Below, piece by piece: positions 27,429 to 37,640 of a stretch of 64,000 nucleotides of DNA. The notes beneath the pieces were generated by a model. It did not search any database and was not told the origin of the DNA. It worked only from the letters and a program-made list of their open reading frames with translations. This DNA is from Oxobacter pfennigii (GTDB lineage Bacteria > Bacillota > Clostridia > Clostridiales > Oxobacteraceae). The DNA lies in assembly GCF_001317355.1 (NCBI RefSeq), contig NZ_LKET01000032.1:62001-126000 (forward strand), read 5' to 3'. The translations under genes and the position numbers were made by a program. The first letter of the stretch is position 1. Each line of letters begins with the position of its first letter.

Positions 27429-28183
27429 TGTCTCACCTCACAATCGGTGCTATCAGCTTTCGCAACGATTACAGTGATGTTATCATGCCCGCCTGCCTCA
27501 TTTGCCATATCTGTCAATTTTTTTACTGCATCATAAGCATCACTTGAATTTTTAAGAACCTCTTCAATGTCATTATCACATACCATATTGGATAATCCGT
27601 CGGTACATAAAAGAACGGCATCGCCTGTGCTTATTTCAGCGGTTTCCAAATCAACTTCGACATCTTCATTTGTACCTAAGGCCCTGGTTATAATATTCTT
27701 CTGAGGGTGATTAACTGCTTCCATTTCAGTAATGCTGCCGTTTCTTAAAAGTTCGGCCACCAATGAATGATCATCTGTCACCTTTTTGAGGCTGCTTCCT
27801 ATAAGCACATAAGCCCTGCTGTCTCCCACATGTCCAATGTAGACCATACCTTTTTTTATTATGGCAGCAATAATGGTTGTGCCCATTCCGGAATAGCTCG
27901 CATTGTTTTTCGACTGCATATAAATATCCTTGTTTGCAGTCAATATAGCTTCCTTTATAATATTCGGTATATCCTCAGCTTTTATGTCTTCTTTATAATT
28001 CTTTTCGACATAGTCTTTAACGGAAGTTATGGCAATAAAGCTTGCCACTTCTCCTGCATTATGTCCTCCCATGCCGTCAGCTACTATTATAAGGTCTGTA
28101 CCATCACCTATTTTGCAATATGTACAGTAGTCCTCATTTATCTCTCTCACTCTTCCTACATCGGTCATGCACTTAATATCCAA
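27425..28183 (-). CDS. prpC: PP2C-type protein phosphatase
   Basis: Metal-dependent phosphatase that reverses PrkC phosphorylation. Motifs: DVGRVREINEDYC near residue 7, VADGMGGHNAGEVAS near 34 (metal ligands), GHVGDSRAYVL near 117, LLCTDGLSNM near 190, and C-terminal GGHDNITVIV. 252 aa. Immediately upstream of prkC. Confidence 0.95.
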   Translation of the reverse strand: MDIKCMTDVGRVREINEDYCTYCKIGDGTDLIIVADGMGGHNAGEVASFIAITSVKDYVEKNYKEDIKAEDIPNIIKEAILTANKDIYMQSKNNASYSGMGTTIIAAIIKKGMVYIGHVGDSRAYVLIGSSLKKVTDDHSLVAELLRNGSITEMEAVNHPQKNIITRALGTNEDVEVDLETAEISTGDAVLLCTDGLSNMVCDNDIEEVLKNSSDAYDAVKKLTDMANEAGGHDNITVIVAKADSTDCEVRQ

Positions 28184-28195
28184 ATTATCAACTCC

Positions 28196-29254
28196 TTAAA
28201 AGCGGGCTTCACCTCTATTATTGCTTACATAATTTTTTCTCAGCTGCCCGCAGGCTGCATTTATATCTGCACCCAGCTCTCTGCGGACTGTAACCTCTAT
28301 GCCCTTATTCTCCAATATTTTTTTAAATTCATTTACTCTTCCCATATGGGACTTCTTATGCTTGCTTTCTTCAATTTCATTTATGGGTATAAGGTTGACA
28401 TGGCATAACAATCCTTTTAATAATTCTGCCAGTTCATAGGCGTTATCAATGCCGTCATTTACACCCTTTATCATTGAATATTCGAAAGTTATCCTTCTGT
28501 TGGTCTTGTTTATGTAATATCTGCATGCATCTATTATATCATTAATGGCGTATTTGTTTGCAACAGGCATTATTTCTCTTCTGATTTCATCATTAGGCGC
28601 ATGGAGAGACACAGCCAATGTCAACTGAAGATTCAAATCTCCGAGCTTAATAATCTCGGGAACCAGACCGCAGGTTGAAAGGGTTATATGCCTCATTCCG
28701 ATATTCAAGCCGTCTTTGTCGTTGACAATCTTTAAGAACTTGATTATATTAGCATAATTATCAAAGGGTTCTCCGCTTCCCATAAGGACAATGTTTGAAA
28801 TCCTCTCCTGACAGTCCTCCTGCATGGTTAAAACCTCGTCTATTACTTCTCCCGGTGTAAGGTTTCTTATAAGCCCTCCTATGGTGGAGGCACAAAAACT
28901 ACACCCCATCCGGCAGCCCACCTGGGTTGAAAGGCATACGCTTATTCCGAAGCCATACTTCATGAGCACGCTCTCTATTATGTTTCCGTCTTTAAGCTTT
29001 AAAAGATATTTAACGGTACCGTCTTTTTGAGACAAAAATTTCTTCTCGATTTCAATGCTTCCTATATAAAAGGATTCTTTAAGTATGTTTCTGAAATCAA
29101 GAGGAATATCCGACATCTCATCTATCGATTTAATTCCTTTGTATAACCATTTAAAAACCTGCCTGGCTCTGAACTTCTGGACCTCATGCTCTGTGCATAA
29201 CCCTTCTAAGTCAGATACGGTCATATCCCGCAGATTTTTTTTAGCTGCTTTCAT
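28196..29254 (-). CDS. rlmN: Dual-specificity rRNA/tRNA adenine-C2 methyltransferase
   Basis: Radical SAM enzyme that makes 2-methyladenosine in 23S rRNA (A2503) and some tRNAs. CRMGCSFCAS near residue 115 is the CX3CX2C cluster motif; GEPFDNYANI and the C-terminal GADINAACGQLR, with the resolving Cys, are present. 352 aa. One base separates it from rsmB and 12 from prpC, in the common rsmB-rlmN-prpC-prkC run. Confidence 0.97.
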   Translation of the reverse strand: MKAAKKNLRDMTVSDLEGLCTEHEVQKFRARQVFKWLYKGIKSIDEMSDIPLDFRNILKESFYIGSIEIEKKFLSQKDGTVKYLLKLKDGNIIESVLMKYGFGISVCLSTQVGCRMGCSFCASTIGGLIRNLTPGEVIDEVLTMQEDCQERISNIVLMGSGEPFDNYANIIKFLKIVNDKDGLNIGMRHITLSTCGLVPEIIKLGDLNLQLTLAVSLHAPNDEIRREIMPVANKYAINDIIDACRYYINKTNRRITFEYSMIKGVNDGIDNAYELAELLKGLLCHVNLIPINEIEESKHKKSHMGRVNEFKKILENKGIEVTVRRELGADINAACGQLRKNYVSNNRGEARF

Positions 29255-29255
29255 T

Positions 29256-30605
29256 TCAATCCACCCTTTGCAATTTGGCGATAAAAAAACCGTCTATATC
29301 ATCAATATTAGGATACAGCTCTATATATCCATCCTTGCAGCTTTCCTTCATCAAATTTTCCGGTAATACATCGCATATGCTTATCAGCTTGAAATCCCGG
29401 TTTTCTTTTAAAAATAAATTGATTAATTCTATATTTTCTTCTCTCAGCACAGTACAGGTGCTGTAAACAAGAATGCCGCCCTGCTTTACATATTTGCTGC
29501 ATGTTTTGATTATTGACATCTGAACGTTCTTAATACTATCAATATCATCATTTTCTCTATTCCATCTAATCTCCGGTTTTTTTCTCATGATGCCAAAGCC
29601 TGAGCAAGGCGCATCTATGAGGACTCTGTCGGCTTTTTTCTCATATTTTAGGTCATACTCTGCTGCGTCTTTTGTATGGGTTTCTATAATTCCTATTCCC
29701 AGGCGTTTTGCATTTTCCTCGATGAGGGATAATTTATTTCCCTTAAGGTCTGCCGAGTAAATCTTTCCCTTGTTGTTCATAAGCTCGGCAATGTATGTGG
29801 TTTTGGTTCCGGGAGCAGCGCAGACATCCATTATAAACTCATTTTCCTTAGGGTCAAGTACTTTTACAGCCAGCATGGAACTTTCATCCTGAACTGTGAG
29901 AAAGCCTTTCTTGAACTCATCAAGATTGCCTATACCGGGTACATTTTTTAAATTTATGGCATCATCAACGTATTTACCTTCCCTTACCTCAATCCCTTTA
30001 CCAGTTAGGCTTTCAATGAGCCTTTGCTTGCCGGTTTTAAGCCGGTTTATTCTTATAGTAAGAGGCGGCACATCATTACTGGAACGCAAAAATGCTTCAG
30101 TGAATTCATCTCCTAATTCACATATCAGCCTCTTTACTATCCATTCAGGATAGGAATAAAAAACAGACAAATATTTTGCCCTGTCTTTTGTTTTATCCGG
30201 AAAGACAAGGCTATCATGATTTCTTATATAATTTCTCAATATTGCATTTACAAATTTAACTGACCCTGCATTACCGTATTTTTTAGACAGCTTTACACAT
30301 TCATCCACAGCAGCCGGATTTGGCACCTTATCCATAAAATCTATCTGATAAATGCCCATTCTCAATATATTTAAAATAGGCCGGGCAATTTTATCCACTT
30401 TTATAGAGGATAGCCGGCTTATTATATAATCTATTCTCAATTTCCACTTAACAGTACCATAAATAAGTTCGGTCATAAAGGCCCTGTTTAAGGGGGTAAA
30501 TTTCTGGCCAAGATTTTTCATCAGGATATTTGAGTAAGAGCCTTCATTAAATATTTTTATAAGCATTTTTAACGACTCTTCCCTTGCATTGGCTTCTTTT
30601 TCCAA
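29256..30605 (-). CDS. rsmB: 16S rRNA (cytosine967-C5)-methyltransferase
   Basis: Two-part enzyme: N-terminal NusB-like RNA-binding domain (about residues 5-130) and a C-terminal Rossmann methyltransferase with DVCAAPGTKTTYIAEL, DAPCSGFGIMRKKPEIRW (PC motif) and YSTC carrying the catalytic Cys. I choose TTG 30605 (MEKEANAREESL) because GGAGG is 7 bases upstream. A longer in-frame ORF extends to 30668, but that part is palindromic repeat DNA. About 449 aa. Confidence 0.94.
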   Translation of the reverse strand: MEKEANAREESLKMLIKIFNEGSYSNILMKNLGQKFTPLNRAFMTELIYGTVKWKLRIDYIISRLSSIKVDKIARPILNILRMGIYQIDFMDKVPNPAAVDECVKLSKKYGNAGSVKFVNAILRNYIRNHDSLVFPDKTKDRAKYLSVFYSYPEWIVKRLICELGDEFTEAFLRSSNDVPPLTIRINRLKTGKQRLIESLTGKGIEVREGKYVDDAINLKNVPGIGNLDEFKKGFLTVQDESSMLAVKVLDPKENEFIMDVCAAPGTKTTYIAELMNNKGKIYSADLKGNKLSLIEENAKRLGIGIIETHTKDAAEYDLKYEKKADRVLIDAPCSGFGIMRKKPEIRWNRENDDIDSIKNVQMSIIKTCSKYVKQGGILVYSTCTVLREENIELINLFLKENRDFKLISICDVLPENLMKESCKDGYIELYPNIDDIDGFFIAKLQRVD

Positions 30606-30629
30606 TATCTTTCCTCCTAAATTAATGTA

Positions 30630-30752
30630 AGGGACGCACCTTCTCTTGCTTAAGGTTAGGGGACACACCTTCTCTTTTTGAGAGATGAACCTGGAACGGC
30701 CAAAGGTATGTCCCCAACTTATAAATCTGGGGTAGTCGAAGGTACTTCCCCA
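30630..30752. repeat. Palindromic repeat, copy B
   Basis: Its core, 30659-30715, is a 57-bp palindrome with ends GGGGACA..CCTT and AAGG..TGTCCCC and an inner CTCTTTTTGAGAG hairpin. It is flanked on the left by AGGGACGCACCTTCTCTTG and on the right by a second small palindrome (GGGGTAGTCGAAGGTACTTCCCC). The whole 120-bp block recurs as copy C in the same orientation on the other side of the Zn peptidase gene. Confidence 0.8.
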
Positions 30753-30754
30753 AT

Positions 30755-31450
30755 TTATTTGCGCCTTCTGCCTATGGCGATAAGCCTTAATAGCTGTGCT
30801 ACCGAAACCAGCATGGCAGCTATATAAGTTAAGGCTGCAGCCGACAACACCTTTCTTGCAGATACCAATTCATCATCGTAAAGTATTCCCTCTGACTCCA
30901 AAAGATTAATAGCACGAGAGCTGGCATTGAATTCAACGGGAAGAGTTACTATCTGAAAAAGAACTGCTGCTGAAAATAATATAATTCCAATGTCAATCAA
31001 ACCATAGTAGCCTGTAAAAAATGCAAGGAATACCAACAGCCAGGCAGCATTTGACCCGAAATTAGCGACAGGAACAAGGCTGTTTCTGAATATTAGCGGC
31101 CAATAGCTGTTATCATGCTGTACTGCATGGCCTGCTTCATGGGCGGCAACGCCGATGGCTGCCACCGATGTGCTGTTGTACACTGACTGAGACAATCTTA
31201 AAACCCTTGTTCTTGGGTCATAATGGTCTGTCAGATTTCCGCCGACCATCTCAACAGGTACATCGTCAAGGCCGGCCTTATTTAGAAGATGTCTTGCCGC
31301 CTGGGCAGCTGTTATGCCTTTTAGGCTTCTCACTTCAGAATATTTATTAAATGTAGATTTTATCCTTATCTGAGCGTAAAACGCAATTAATATCGCCGGC
31401 AGCAATATAATAAAGGTTGAGTCAAAACCATATCCGTATGGATAAAACAT
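30755..31450 (-). CDS. Membrane zinc metallopeptidase, YugP type
   Basis: 231-aa neutral zinc metallopeptidase family protein. HEAGH motif at residues 104-108 in GVAAHEAGHAVQHD gives two zinc ligands and the catalytic Glu. Hydrophobic segments lie near residues 10-27, 115-135, 138-160 and 205-225, so it is an integral membrane protein. Homologues often sit between fmt and rsmB in Clostridia. Here the gene is bracketed by two about 120-bp palindromic repeats. Substrate unknown. Confidence 0.9.
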   Translation of the reverse strand: MFYPYGYGFDSTFIILLPAILIAFYAQIRIKSTFNKYSEVRSLKGITAAQAARHLLNKAGLDDVPVEMVGGNLTDHYDPRTRVLRLSQSVYNSTSVAAIGVAAHEAGHAVQHDNSYWPLIFRNSLVPVANFGSNAAWLLVFLAFFTGYYGLIDIGIILFSAAVLFQIVTLPVEFNASSRAINLLESEGILYDDELVSARKVLSAAALTYIAAMLVSVAQLLRLIAIGRRRK

Positions 31451-31469
31451 AATTTTCCCTCCTATCTAA

Positions 31470-31597
31470 TGTTAGGGAACGCACCTTCTCTTGATTAAGG
31501 CCAGGGGGCATACCTTCTCTTTCGGAGAGATGAATTTGAGTCAATCGAAGATATGTCCTCAACTTATAAATCTGGGGTAGTCGAAGGTACTTCCCCG
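31470..31597. repeat. Palindromic repeat, copy C
   Basis: Same layout as copy B: AGGGAACGCACCTTCTCTTG, a core 57-bp palindrome at 31504-31560, and the small palindrome GGGGTAGTCGAAGGTACTTCCCC ending at the fmt stop codon. By eye the two blocks are roughly 80-90% identical and in direct orientation. Confidence 0.8.
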
Positions 31598-31598
31598 A

Positions 31599-32534
31599 TT
31601 ACAAGAATCTTGCACCTATGTTTATAGTATGCCCTAATGTATACGCATGGGCATCAGTCCTTTTTCCGTTTTCACCCTGCACTTCTTTTAAGATAATTCC
31701 GCCGTTTTTGCATTGTACATGAATTCCGGATTTGTCTATTTTCCATACCATACCGGGAGCTAAATCAACATTGCCTAAATTCTCAGCTGCAACTTCCCAG
31801 ATTTTTAGCTTTTGTCCATCAAGTATCCCATAGGCAACGGGCCAGGGATTAGTACCTCTTACAAGGTTTTTTATGCCGACTGAACCTTTATTCCAGTCTA
31901 TTTTTCCCGTTTCCTTATTTAACATGGGGGCATAGGTGGATTTTTCGTGTTCTTGGGGAATTCCTTTTATTTCTCCGGATTCTATTCGCTTCAAAGTTTT
32001 TATCAAGGTTTGAGCGCCCAATATTTTCAGCCTGTCATGGAGCTCTCCTGAGTTTTCCTTTTCTCCGATTTTAATAGCTTCTTTTACGAGCATATTGCCG
32101 GTATCCAAGCCGGTATCCATCATCATTGTGGTTATGCCCGTTTCACTGTCTCCATTTATTATGCTCCAGTTTATGGGAGCAGCTCCTCTTAATTTAGGCA
32201 ATAGAGATGCATGGACGTTAATACAGCCGTATTTGGGTATATCAAGAATCTCTTTAGGAAGTATTTGTCCAAAAGCCACAACAACTATGTAATCCGGGTT
32301 TGCCTTTTTAACTGCCTCTATAAATTCTTCATCATTCTTTATTACCTGGGGCTGTAAAACCTTGATGTTGTTTGACAAAGCGCACTCCTTTACGGGAGAA
32401 TATGTGACCTTGTTGCCCCTTCCTCTCGGTTTATCCGGCTGGGTGACTGCATATAATATATTATATTTTTCATTTATCAAATATTCCAAAGTGGGCACCG
32501 CAAATTCCGGGGTGCCCATGAATACTATGTTCAT
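31599..32534 (-). CDS. fmt: Methionyl-tRNA formyltransferase
   Basis: Formylates initiator Met-tRNA with 10-formyl-THF. MNIVFMGTPEFAVPTLEYL start, then the catalytic region NVHASLLPKLRGAAPINW near residue 108 (Asn, His and the later Asp) and C-terminal OB-like tRNA-binding domain. I use ATG 32534, 9 bases after AAAGG; MNL just upstream is possible. 311 aa. It follows def, the classic def-fmt pair. Confidence 0.97.
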   Translation of the reverse strand: MNIVFMGTPEFAVPTLEYLINEKYNILYAVTQPDKPRGRGNKVTYSPVKECALSNNIKVLQPQVIKNDEEFIEAVKKANPDYIVVVAFGQILPKEILDIPKYGCINVHASLLPKLRGAAPINWSIINGDSETGITTMMMDTGLDTGNMLVKEAIKIGEKENSGELHDRLKILGAQTLIKTLKRIESGEIKGIPQEHEKSTYAPMLNKETGKIDWNKGSVGIKNLVRGTNPWPVAYGILDGQKLKIWEVAAENLGNVDLAPGMVWKIDKSGIHVQCKNGGIILKEVQGENGKRTDAHAYTLGHTINIGARFL

Positions 32535-32546
32535 TAAATTCATCCT

Positions 32547-32996
32547 TTACTCAACAAGTTTTGTTACTTTATCAACGAAGAGAACTCCATCCAAATGGTC
32601 TATTTCGTGACAAAGAGCTATGGCCAATAGTCCCGCTGCCTTTATCTCTATTTCCTCGCCTTTTTCATTTAATGCTTTAACTGTTACATTCAATGGCCTT
32701 ATAACCTCTCCGCGGACATTGGGTATGCTAAGGCAGCCTTCCACTTCAGTCTGTTCTCCCGATGATTCTATTATTTCAGGATTTACAAGCTTTATAATGC
32801 CTTCCCCCACATCTATTACAACGGCTCTTCTTAAAATTCCAATCTGTGGAGCGGCAAGGCCTACTCCTTCGGCATGGTACATGGTTTCTGCCATATCGTC
32901 TAATAATGTATTTATTCTCCCATCAACTTTATCTACGATTTTGCTTTTTTTCCTCAAAACCTCATCGTCTATTTTTCTTATAATTCTTATTGCCAT
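32547..32996 (-). CDS. def: Peptide deformylase
   Basis: Removes the N-formyl group from new proteins. The three motifs are intact: [11 protein letters not shown] (43-53), EGCLSIPN with metal ligand Cys88, and CHEIDHLDG with His130, Glu131 and His134. 149 aa is the short Clostridia form. Lies between priA and fmt, 17 bases after priA. Confidence 0.97.
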   Translation of the reverse strand: MAIRIIRKIDDEVLRKKSKIVDKVDGRINTLLDDMAETMYHAEGVGLAAPQIGILRRAVVIDVGEGIIKLVNPEIIESSGEQTEVEGCLSIPNVRGEVIRPLNVTVKALNEKGEEIEIKAAGLLAIALCHEIDHLDGVLFVDKVTKLVE

Positions 32997-33013
32997 AATT
33001 GTCCTCCTTCTTT

Positions 33014-35467
33014 TTATGCAATGCTTACGGGATTTACATCGATGTTAACCCTTACATCCCCTTTTTTTATATTTAAGGAATTTATAATTGATTTAATATT
33101 GTACTTAAGTTTATTATCCATTTTCCCCTTAATAATAGTCTGCCACCTGTAAAACATATTAACTTTTGATATGGGTGCAGGTGACGGACCTAAGATATTA
33201 ATCTTGGGGTTATCTCTTAAAAAATCCGTGAGCTTGGCTGCAATTTCACCCATTGTCTCTTTTGCCTGCTTTTCATCTTTTGATGCAACGACTATATTTA
33301 TTAGCTCTGAATAAGGCGGGTATAAAAAGGTCTCCCTTATTATTATTTCCTTTTTATAAAATTCACTATAATCATTGCCTATGGCTGCCTGTATGCTGTA
33401 ATGCTCAGGATTATAAGTCTGAACAACCACCTTGCCTTCTTTTAACCCTCTTCCTGCCCGTCCCGAAACCTGAGTTATAAGCTGAAAGGTGCGCTCACAG
33501 GATTTGTAGTCAGGAATGTTCAAAGTCATATCGGCAGCTATTATTCCAACCAGTGTGACCCCTGGAAAGTCTAAGCCTTTGGATACCATCTGGGTACCTA
33601 TTAATATATCGGCTTGCTGATTTTTAAAGCCTTGATATATTTTTTCGTGAGCTCCCTTCCTGGCCGTTGTGTCCATATCCATCCTCAGCACCCTTGCACT
33701 TGGAAAATATTTTTTTACTTCACTCTCTATTTTCTGAGTTCCCAGTCCAAAATGCTTTATGTATTTACTGCCGCAGGAAGGACAAACCTCAGGTGATTTA
33801 GCTGTATATCCGCAGTAATGGCAGTTGAGCATGCCATTGTCTATATGATATGTCAATGAAACGTCACACCGTTTGCATTTCATTACATGACCGCACTTCC
33901 TGCAGGAAACAAAGGTTGAAAAGCCTCTCCTGTTTAAAAATAAAATTATCTGTTCCTTTTTTTCAAGGGCTTCTTCTATGCTTGTATATAATAATTTGCT
34001 GAAAATAGTTCTGTTGCCCGATGTTATTTCCTCTCTCATATCTGCGATATGAATTTGGGGCATTTTTCTGTTATCCACTCTATTATCCATTTTACACAGT
34101 GAATATTTACCCTGTAAAGCCTCATAATAGGTTTCAATGGAAGGTGTTGCGGAACCCAGAACGAGCATGGCATTTTCTATCTGACACCTTTTATATGCCA
34201 CTTCCCTTGCATGATACTTGGGAGTCTTATCGGATTTATAGCTGTATTCGTGTTCTTCATCAATTATGATGATTCCTAAGTTCTTCAAGGGTGAAAAAAC
34301 AGCCGACCTGGCACCTACAACAACATCCACTTCATTATTTTTAATCCGCATCCATTCATCATATCGCTCCCCGGCTGATAATCTGCTGTGCATTACGGCA
34401 ACGCGCTCAAACCTTCCTTTAAACCTCTCAATGGTCTGGGGAGTTAACGATATTTCAGGGACCAGCATAATTGCCTGCCTTCCGTTCTTTATTATATGCT
34501 CAATGAGCCTCATGTAAACTTCGGTTTTTCCGCTGCCGGTAACTCCCTGAATCATATGGGCGCTGAACTCATAGTTTTTATATTGAGACAGTATTTTACC
34601 TATAACTGCGTTTTGTTCGTATGTAAGATTGGGTTTTGCCCTTTGAGGAAAGTTTACCCCTTCATAAGGATCTCTATTTATTTTAATCTTTTCTTTTTTC
34701 AATATGCCTTTTTTCACAAGGGTATTTATGCTGCTTATGCTTAGCCCGTAATTATCTGTAAGTTCTTTTTTTGCAATGCTCCCCTTATTTAAAAGTACTT
34801 TAATTATATTCCTCTGGCTCTTTAATTTATTGCTATTTTCCAGGCTATTAAGCAGCAGCTTTGCTTCCGCTTCGGATATTGAAATCATTATTGTTTCATA
34901 GGTTTTGTCCTTTATATTGGCATGCATATTGCTTTCAAGTGATATTATACCGCTTTTCAAAAGGGACTTTATTGCAGTATCGGTCTTCCAGTTAAAGCTC
35001 TTTTTTAGGAAATTTAAATCTATTGTATAACCGTTATGAATAATTGCCTTTACTATTCTTTTCTCATTGTCTCCTAAAGTATTTATAGTGTCTTCATCAA
35101 TTTCATTTAATATAAGGGTTTTTGACTCCTTTAAAACCATTTGGGGCGGTATAACCAATTTAAGGCTGTCGGCAACAGAGCACAAATATTCTTCGCTTAT
35201 CCATTTGGATAATAGTATTTGATTGGAACTGAATATCTCCTCTTCGTCGGGTATATATTCAACAGGCCTTATTTTATCCATGGGTATATCGGTATGTATT
35301 TTTATATTTACCACATAGCCTTCCAGTCTTCTTTGACCAAAGGGAACTATTACCCTCATTCCGATTTTTAGTTTTTTTTCATATATTTCAGGTATCAAAT
35401 AATCAAAGAGGCTTAATTCGTCGCCCTTTAAAAAGCCCTGAACCGCTACTTCTGCAAATGATGGCAT
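33014..35467 (-). CDS. priA: Primosomal protein N' (replication restart helicase)
   Basis: 3'-5' helicase that restarts replication at stalled forks. N-terminal DNA-binding domain, Walker [12 protein letters not shown] near residue 303, DEEH box, eight-cysteine zinc region ([13 protein letters not shown] and CHYCGY..CPSCG, about residues 520-560), and GRAGRG near 690. 817 aa, slightly longer than average. Upstream of def-fmt in the usual coaBC-priA-def-fmt order. Confidence 0.96.
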   Translation of the reverse strand: MPSFAEVAVQGFLKGDELSLFDYLIPEIYEKKLKIGMRVIVPFGQRRLEGYVVNIKIHTDIPMDKIRPVEYIPDEEEIFSSNQILLSKWISEEYLCSVADSLKLVIPPQMVLKESKTLILNEIDEDTINTLGDNEKRIVKAIIHNGYTIDLNFLKKSFNWKTDTAIKSLLKSGIISLESNMHANIKDKTYETIMISISEAEAKLLLNSLENSNKLKSQRNIIKVLLNKGSIAKKELTDNYGLSISSINTLVKKGILKKEKIKINRDPYEGVNFPQRAKPNLTYEQNAVIGKILSQYKNYEFSAHMIQGVTGSGKTEVYMRLIEHIIKNGRQAIMLVPEISLTPQTIERFKGRFERVAVMHSRLSAGERYDEWMRIKNNEVDVVVGARSAVFSPLKNLGIIIIDEEHEYSYKSDKTPKYHAREVAYKRCQIENAMLVLGSATPSIETYYEALQGKYSLCKMDNRVDNRKMPQIHIADMREEITSGNRTIFSKLLYTSIEEALEKKEQIILFLNRRGFSTFVSCRKCGHVMKCKRCDVSLTYHIDNGMLNCHYCGYTAKSPEVCPSCGSKYIKHFGLGTQKIESEVKKYFPSARVLRMDMDTTARKGAHEKIYQGFKNQQADILIGTQMVSKGLDFPGVTLVGIIAADMTLNIPDYKSCERTFQLITQVSGRAGRGLKEGKVVVQTYNPEHYSIQAAIGNDYSEFYKKEIIIRETFLYPPYSELINIVVASKDEKQAKETMGEIAAKLTDFLRDNPKINILGPSPAPISKVNMFYRWQTIIKGKMDNKLKYNIKSIINSLNIKKGDVRVNIDVNPVSIA

Positions 35468-35561
35468 ATACCCTCCTAAGGATTAGAGTGTTATTATGGT
35501 AACTTTATTATACAATATTATCTTTAAGTCGCGCTACCTTGCACTTGCCTCAAACACACAT

Positions 35562-35590
35562 AAAAAAATTAAAGCGTATTTCATACGCTT
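35562..35590 (-). terminator. Terminator after coaBC
   Basis: Minus strand AAGCGTA-TGAAA-TACGCTT stem followed by TAATTTTTTTATG; overlaps the last codons of coaBC. Confidence 0.8.
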
Positions 35591-36779
35591 AATTGATGGT
35601 TTTAACTATATCCAGAATTTTATGAGCTAGTTCTGACTTGCTCATTTTGTTCAGCGACAATATTTCCCCGTCTCTTTTAATTATGGATGCTAAATTTTCA
35701 TCGGCTTTAAAGCCTGAACCTTCGACAGTTACATCATTTGCAACTATCATATCCAGGTTCTTTTTCTCTATTTTTGTCTTGGCATTGTTTATAAGGTCAT
35801 CGGTTTCTGCTGCAAAACCCACGAGGATTTTGCTGCCCTTTATTTTACCAAGCTCTTTTAATATATCTATATTTTTCTTTAAAGAAAGGTTAAGGTCTTC
35901 ATCAGTCTTTTTAATTTTATGCTTGAATGCTTCTGCCGGTTTATAGTCGGCAACTGCCGCTGCTTTTATAATAATATCACATCTGTCATAAACATCCATA
36001 ACGGCATTATACATGTCAGCATTGGAAGTCACATTTATTATTTGGACATACCGGGGAGGAATTAAAGCAACAGGTCCGGTCACAAGTATGACCTCTGCTC
36101 CCCTGTTTCTTGCAGCTTCGGCAATTGCATATCCCATTTTGCCTGATGAATGATTTGATATATACCTTACTGGATCAATCTCTTCCTGGGTTGGACCTGC
36201 AGTAACAAGGACTGTTTTGCCATTGTAATCCTTGTTTGAATATAGTATCAGGCTTATTTCGTCCACTATATCACTTACATCCGGAAGCTTTCCCTTGCCC
36301 ACATCCCCGCAGGCCAATCGCCCTGAAGCAGGCTCTATAAAGAGATAGCCATACTTTTTTAATTTATGTATATTATCCTTTACGATGGGACTTTCATACA
36401 TATTGGTATTCATGGCAGGTGCTAACAAAACCGGTGCTTTTGTAGCCATGACTGTTGTAGACAGCATGTCGTCGGCTATACCGTTTGCAACCTTTCCTAT
36501 GATGTTAGCTGTAGCTGGAGCAATAACAAAAATATCTGCTTTTTTAGCAAGAGAAATATGCTGAATTTCCCATTGCTTGGGTTCTTCAAACATATCAATT
36601 ATAACAGGATTTTGAGACAAAGCCTGAAAGCTTAAAGGTTTTATGAATTCTGCTGCAGAAGATGTCATGATTACGTCTACATTGGCATTAAGCTTTTTTA
36701 GCTTGCTTACAATATCTAAAGCCTTGTAAGCTGCGATACCGCCGCTTACACCTAAAACGATATTCTTCCCGCTTAACAT
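35589..36779 (-). CDS. coaBC: Bifunctional phosphopantothenoylcysteine decarboxylase/synthase
   Basis: Two consecutive steps of CoA synthesis in one protein: CoaC (FMN-dependent decarboxylase, residues about 1-180; VSGGIAAYKALD, VIAPATANIIGKVANGIADD, and the PAMN motif PAMNTNMY) and CoaB (CTP-dependent ligase, about 186-396; VTAGPTQEEIDPVRYISNHS). 396 aa. The strong downstream terminator makes it the end of the yicC-remA-gmk-rpoZ-coaBC unit. CoaD is encoded separately at 16703. Confidence 0.96.
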   Translation of the reverse strand: MLSGKNIVLGVSGGIAAYKALDIVSKLKKLNANVDVIMTSSAAEFIKPLSFQALSQNPVIIDMFEEPKQWEIQHISLAKKADIFVIAPATANIIGKVANGIADDMLSTTVMATKAPVLLAPAMNTNMYESPIVKDNIHKLKKYGYLFIEPASGRLACGDVGKGKLPDVSDIVDEISLILYSNKDYNGKTVLVTAGPTQEEIDPVRYISNHSSGKMGYAIAEAARNRGAEVILVTGPVALIPPRYVQIINVTSNADMYNAVMDVYDRCDIIIKAAAVADYKPAEAFKHKIKKTDEDLNLSLKKNIDILKELGKIKGSKILVGFAAETDDLINNAKTKIEKKNLDMIVANDVTVEGSGFKADENLASIIKRDGEILSLNKMSKSELAHKILDIVKTIN

Positions 36780-36793
36780 ATTTTTGCTCCTTA

Positions 36794-37012
36794 TTACTTT
36801 ATCCCTGTCTTTATCTTTTCATAGCTAACTTTATCTTGGATGATTTCGTTTATAGCTACTGTAACGGGCTTGCTGGAATCTACATCAACAAGCTGTTTTT
36901 CTCCGGCAATAAGCTGACGGGCTCTTTTGGCAGCAACGACTACCAGACTATATCTATTATCAACCTTTTCCAAAAGTGAAACTATGGACGGATTAATCAT
37001 AGAATTGCTCAT
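36794..37012 (-). CDS. rpoZ: RNA polymerase omega subunit
   Basis: 72-aa assembly subunit of RNA polymerase. MINPSIVSLLEKVDNRYSLVVVAAKRARQL is family-typical up to the KRARQL core. It overlaps the 3' end of gmk by 20 bases, so the two are probably coupled; the conserved gmk-rpoZ-coaBC order supports the call. Confidence 0.94.
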   Translation of the reverse strand: MSNSMINPSIVSLLEKVDNRYSLVVVAAKRARQLIAGEKQLVDVDSSKPVTVAINEIIQDKVSYEKIKTGIK

Positions 37013-37625
37013 GCAATAAACCCTCCTTGCTATTTAATATACTGTCCTTGTATCTGTCTACCCTGCATTTTTCTGCTATGATGATGCTATGAAGCTTTTC
37101 TACAGAATTATCGACAGTATCATTTATAACCACATAATTATACTTTGATACATAGTTAAGCTCTTTATACGCAGATTTGAATCTTAAAATCAGGGATTCT
37201 TCTGTCTCCGAACCTCTTTTTTTAATCCTGTTCTTCAATTCTTCCATAGACGGCGGCAATATAAAGATGAATACCCCTTCAGGATAAACCTCCTTCACCT
37301 TCAGTGCTCCTTGAATATCAATCTCCAGTATAACATCTTTTCCGCTGTTTACGAGATTTTCAACATATTCCCTCGGAGTACCGTAATAATTATCATACAC
37401 ACACGCATATTCCAAAAAGCCGTTCTTTTCAATCATGCTTTCAAATTTATCTTTATCTACAAAAAAATAATTCCTGCCTTCTACTTCACCTGCTCTGGGT
37501 GACCTTGTAGTCATGGATACTGAAATGCTTAAATCACAGCGCTTGTTCAATAATGCCTTGCATAACGTACCCTTTCCCGCTCCTGAAGGTCCTGATATAA
37601 CAATTAGTAATCCCTTATCAACCAT
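36993..37625 (-). CDS. gmk: Guanylate kinase
   Basis: GMP to GDP kinase. P-loop ISGPSGAGKGTL near residues 10-21, TTRSPRAGEVEGRNYFFV near 41 (GMP binding), and EIDIQGALKV near 102. 210 aa. 15 bases after the remA gene and overlapping rpoZ. Confidence 0.97.
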   Translation of the reverse strand: MVDKGLLIVISGPSGAGKGTLCKALLNKRCDLSISVSMTTRSPRAGEVEGRNYFFVDKDKFESMIEKNGFLEYACVYDNYYGTPREYVENLVNSGKDVILEIDIQGALKVKEVYPEGVFIFILPPSMEELKNRIKKRGSETEESLILRFKSAYKELNYVSKYNYVVINDTVDNSVEKLHSIIIAEKCRVDRYKDSILNSKEGLLHEQFYD

Positions 37626-37640
37626 TTAGGCTTCCCCGCT

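Noticed and set aside
27767-28408. Long plus-strand frame of 213 codons
   Set aside because: It lies antisense across prpC and rlmN, both well-defined; residue content is typical of a shadow frame and there is no ribosome site.
30606-30668. N-terminal extension of rsmB
   Set aside because: The extra codons lie within repeat copy B and have no ribosome site; TTG 30605 has GGAGG.
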